Positions 61,840 through 64,000 of a DNA stretch of 64,000 nt are shown piece after piece. How positions within the stretch are numbered: position 1 is the first letter of the stretch; every line of letters starts with the position of its first letter. The stretch covers positions 20,741,448-20,805,447 of the forward strand of contig NC_049989.1 of the NCBI RefSeq assembly GCF_000003815.2. The letters are read 5' to 3'. The notes below the pieces were generated by a model. The model worked only from the letters and a program-made list of their open reading frames with translations, was not told the DNA's origin and made no database searches. Source of the stretch: Branchiostoma floridae (lineage: Eukaryota; Chordata; Leptocardii; Amphioxiformes; Branchiostomatidae). Both the position numbers and the translations under genes were made by a program.

Positions 61840-62020
61840 CTACTGTTTGACTTTGTCGAGGTTGTGTCCGAGCTTGAGACACCCCCTCCTACTGTTTTAC
61901 TTTGTCGGGGCTGTGTATGAGCTTGAGACACCCCCCCTCCTACTGTTTGACTTTGTCAGGGTTGTTTATATGAGCTTGAGACCCCCCCCTACTGTTTTAC
62001 TTTGTCAGGGTTGTGTACGA
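61840..62020 (-). repeat. Array of copies of the PRODH last-exon 3' edge
   Basis: Units of about 60 bp (tactgttttactttgtcagg, then gttgtgta..gagcttgagac) repeat three times at about 61850, 61890 and 61945, before the genuine end of the exon at about 61989-62020. On the minus strand each copy carries the final codons and the stop of PRODH. Confidence 0.85.
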
Positions 62021-62933
62021 GCTCCAGATGCGAGAGACGTCTCTTCAGCTCCGTCCACAGCAGCATGCGCTCCTTGTACGCGCCCTTCAAGATGGCGGAG
62101 TTCTCCTGGGCGCGCCGGGACAGGTACGGTAGAACCTCCTCCACGGGACCGTACGGGACGTACTTGAAGACAGGGTACCCGGCCTGGCCTGGGGGGACAA
62201 TCATAAATAATTTAAGGCTTTTGTAGAAGAAGAATTCCTTTTTCTTAAATCTGATGTTTAGCTGTGACTACAACATGTACTATTAGCAAAAGGCTAAGCC
62301 ACAGGTATGTTTCTTGTATAATAATTAAGAGTGAGAATTTCTACCCTAGCCTAGACCCCATTTTTGTTACAGTTACACATTATAGTTCAAAGTCAACTGA
62401 ACCATGTTTTTTATGAACCATGTACCAAGTTGACATTCCACATTTCAGTACAGCTACATTAACAATACCCTACCCATCCATGTCCCAAGTACAAGTGTCT
62501 TATCCAGACTTAAATAAAGTGAGTCTAAACCCACCCATCTGTCTGTGAGCCTACCCAGTCTAGACCCACCCACCCATGTCCCAGTTTAACACACCCAGCT
62601 GTCTAGAACCTCTCACTTGTGTGCCAGACAGTAGCAGCCACCCAGTCTAGACCCACCCAACCATGCATGCCCCAGTGCAACTCAACCATGGAGGGGGAAA
62701 GAGATCTGGCCCCATTTCAGCAACACACCCACATTCCAGTACAACTCACCCAGTCTACAACCAACACACCCCATTATAACCCACCCACCATGCCCCAGTA
62801 TAACCCACCCAGTCTAGACCCACCCACGCCCGAGTGCCACTCACCCAGAGGGAAGGAGACCTGGTCACACATGCCCAGCAGCTGCCCAAAGTACACAGTC
62901 TGGTCTGCTGGGGAGATGTTGAGTTCCCGCATT
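61989..62933 (-). CDS. prodh: Proline dehydrogenase, last two exons (partial)
   Basis: Exons in coding order: 62933-62845 and 62188-61989, joined at phase 1; the 5' remainder lies beyond base 64000. The first encodes [20 protein letters not shown], then [10 protein letters not shown]. The second encodes [20 protein letters not shown], then [16 protein letters not shown], and ends KVKQ-stop. These are the C-terminal barrel motifs of mitochondrial proline dehydrogenase, including the substrate-binding RR pair. Tyr (FKY) occupies the position that is Ser in the neighbouring gene, which fits preference for proline. The 89-nt exon has the same length and phase as exon 9 of the PRODH2 gene. Confidence 0.93.
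62500..62844 (-). repeat. Donor-like minisatellite in last PRODH intron
   Basis: On the minus strand it starts at the donor (ctgg/gtgagtgg) and continues with units such as gtgggtctagactgggtggg and gtgagttgtactgg. It closely resembles the minisatellite in the homologous intron of PRODH2 (54284-54670). Confidence 0.85.
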
Positions 62934-64000
62934 CTGAAATTATATCACACGGTCAGAATAGTCATATCCGATGGAGCCTTCTGAGCAACCATATGCCACT
63001 GCACATCAAGAACACTTAATTAAAAACACAATTTGAATACTGTTGGAATACTAGCTGACTGTTGCCTACCCCTGTGCCAGAGACCCCAGCAGCAGTCCCA
63101 TTATCAAACAATGGATAGTGAGTGAGTGAGTGGAAGACCTTAAACGGAGATCATTGAATTTTGCTTTTCAAGGTAACATTCAAAACTTTCTAGATATAAT
63201 CGATAGAGAAAAGTATATGCAACATTAAACTTTCATACTTCTGCCAGTTATATTCTAAGACCACCAAATTAAAGAAAATTCTATATCAAGTCCTGCTCAA
63301 GAATATCTTGAAGGCCCATATATCTGAATCTTTTTTGACAGATTGCAACTGTTACAGTATCATACAGTTATGACATAAGTGCTGATTTCCAACCATGTTG
63401 GTGCCGTCCTTGGTGCTGATTTGCATGTTAGATGGGATTAACTGAACAAGATGCTGCATCGGTAGATCTCTTTTTATTTACCATGGCTTTTTTTTTTCTT
63501 TTTTGATACGGTAGTGTATACCCAGCAGAATTAAGTGTAAAGTAAAGTGGACTCGTTCCTCATGCTACCGACGACATGTCCCTCAGTGGACATCGGGAGT
63601 TGCATAGTTATATTTCAGCCATACCATAGGTATGGTGAAATATATTGTATTCGTAATGTTTCTTTCTTTCTTTCTTTCTTTCTCCTGTCAAATCTTCAGA
63701 ACACGGTATCTCCCTTGTTCCTCAACCGAATGACTTGAAATTTGGCACAAGGGTAGAGTGGGCCAATACCCTCGGACGTTTTTTTTCATTTTTTCCATAT
63801 CTGTCTCTTAAATGATTTTATTAAGGTTTTTTGGTCATCTTAAGACCAAAACTGTATATTTGGGCCCCCTGTACCCTGGTATTATAACCGAATGAGCTGA
63901 AATTTGGTACAGATGTGCCTTGATAAGTCCCCCATATAGATTCAATATCAGTTTTGGTGTACAGGATAAAGAAATACTTATTTTTGCGATTTTTTGGTCA
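62934..64000. other. PRODH intron sequence
   Basis: No further PRODH exon is seen up to the window end. It holds a (TTTC)n microsatellite at about 63658-63684. After it lies a dispersed repeat with the block ccgaatgacttgaaatttgg, which recurs at about 63887 as ccgaatgagctgaaatttgg. Confidence 0.6.

Overview
The window is eukaryotic and looks like cephalochordate (amphioxus, Branchiostoma-type) DNA. The genes are intron-rich animal genes with GT-AG introns and GC-rich exons. Introns and gaps are full of small inverted-repeat elements, tRNA-derived SINEs and LINE debris. Several exon-intron junctions have been tandemly duplicated, which I recall as an amphioxus peculiarity. The species call is inference; the gene models below come directly from the sequence.

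Layout. 1-7560: a repeat with inverted arms, its right arm split by a near-complete L1/Tx1-like LINE (about 3556-7362, minus strand); the empty version of the insertion site survives at 1-190. 9371-10744 (minus): an intronless, secreted leucine-rich-repeat protein. 10.8-15.1 kb: no gene, only SINE, LINE and MITE relics. 15103-29324 (plus): a complete 17-exon PIWI gene of 859 codons, with Asn in place of the first catalytic Asp. 31812-42677 (minus): a complete 12-exon ROGDI gene of 279 codons. 45447-55045 (plus): a complete 10-exon proline dehydrogenase family gene of 516 codons carrying the Ser typical of hydroxyproline dehydrogenase (PRODH2). 61989-62933 (minus): the last two exons of a classical proline dehydrogenase (PRODH), whose 5' part lies beyond the window. 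A 100-N assembly gap is at 30796-30895.

How the genes relate. PIWI and ROGDI converge. ROGDI and PRODH2 diverge from a shared 5' region at about 42.7-43.3 kb. PRODH2 and PRODH are convergent paralogues with the same 89-nt penultimate exon and the same phases. They probably act in the two parallel mitochondrial routes, proline to P5C and hydroxyproline to its 3-hydroxy analogue.

The most notable signals are: (1) a PIWI protein predicted to be slicer-deficient (N-E-D-H instead of D-E-D-H); (2) at least ten partial duplications of exon edges with their splice sites, spread over all four multi-exon genes, including a nine-copy array in front of PIWI exon 9; (3) a donor-site-like minisatellite in the homologous last intron of both PRODH paralogues; (4) a 1.5-kb foldback element in the last ROGDI intron; (5) MITE families whose superfamily can be read from exact target-site duplications.
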